Origin: Lachnospiraceae bacterium
Lineage (GTDB): Bacteria > Bacillota > Clostridia > Lachnospirales > Lachnospiraceae
Reading direction: 5' to 3'
Length of the DNA stretch: 35,593 nucleotides
NCBI GenBank assembly: GCA_016290595.1
Contig: JAEEUR010000016.1
Coordinates: forward strand, 1-35,593
The position numbers were made by a program, and so were the translations under genes. Each line of letters opens with the position of its first letter. Positions within the stretch are counted from its first letter, which is position 1. The notes under the pieces are model-generated. The model did not search any database. It was given only the letters and a program-made list of their open reading frames with translations, and was not told where the DNA came from. This document shows, piece by piece, positions 35,479 to 35,593 of the stretch.

Positions 35479-35494
35479 TGCTAAAATATTAGCA
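35479..35494. promoter_or_regulatory. Palindromic operator candidate upstream of tandem MATE genes
   Basis: TGCTAA-AATA-TTAGCA, overlapping a TAATAT -10-like element on the minus strand. Confidence 0.4.
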
Positions 35495-35552
35495 CCTTTC
35501 GGCTTTTTTTACCAGTTATTATTCACGGATCGGCGCGTCAAAAATACAGAAA

Positions 35553-35578
35553 GCCCCCGCCGGATCTGCTGCGGGGGC
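35553..35578 (-). terminator. Intrinsic terminator of a minus-strand gene beyond the right edge
   Basis: GCCCCCGC (35553-35560) / GCGGGGGC (35571-35578), followed on the minus strand by TTTCTGTATTTTT. Confidence 0.6.
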
Positions 35579-35593
35579 GGGCGGCGTCGGATC

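Noticed and set aside
1-35593. CRISPR arrays, tRNA/rRNA genes, transposases, phage genes
   Set aside because: No regularly spaced repeats, no cloverleaf-like tRNA sequence recognised, and no mobile-element proteins among the ORFs.

Overview
GC-rich Firmicutes-type (Clostridia-like) chromosomal window with about 27 protein genes. No rRNA, tRNA, transposase or CRISPR was recognised. From left to right: (1) a histidine-degradation pair, urocanate hydratase (5' part, minus) and glutamate formiminotransferase (plus). (2) A membrane protein of unknown function behind a strong promoter/operator. (3) A divergent sugar-catabolism locus at 2.9-11.4 kb: GPH symporter, YihQ-clade GH31, FucI-like isomerase // split transketolase, RpiB/LacAB-like isomerase, Fe-alcohol dehydrogenase. 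Its layout matches a transketolase-type sulfoquinovose (sulfo-TK) pathway, but the GH31 lacks two of the sulfonate-binding residues known from E. coli YihQ, and the RpiB homologue has lost the ring-opening His and a phosphate-site Arg. The substrate could be sulfoquinovose or another C6-modified or 6-deoxy hexose. (4) A PrsA/SurA-like lipoprotein and an M24 aminopeptidase. (5) A glgC-glgD-arsR operon in which a CadC/SmtB-like metal-sensor repressor is translationally coupled to ADP-glucose pyrophosphorylase. (6) A MATE exporter. (7) A large C4-C6 organic-acid locus at 18.9-32.6 kb: GldA-like dehydrogenase, MmgE/PrpD, two-subunit fumarase/mesaconase-type hydratase, an uncharacterised TIM-barrel-like protein, citrate/citramalate lyase FED, LysR, two 2-hydroxyacid dehydrogenases, and citX/citC/citG. 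(8) Two tandem paralogous MATE exporters. A family of palindromic intergenic elements (3 copies, about 57-94 bp) is scattered through the window, and one copy is in frame with the apparent N-terminus of CitX. All assignments come from reading the sequence and from memory of protein families; no searches were run.
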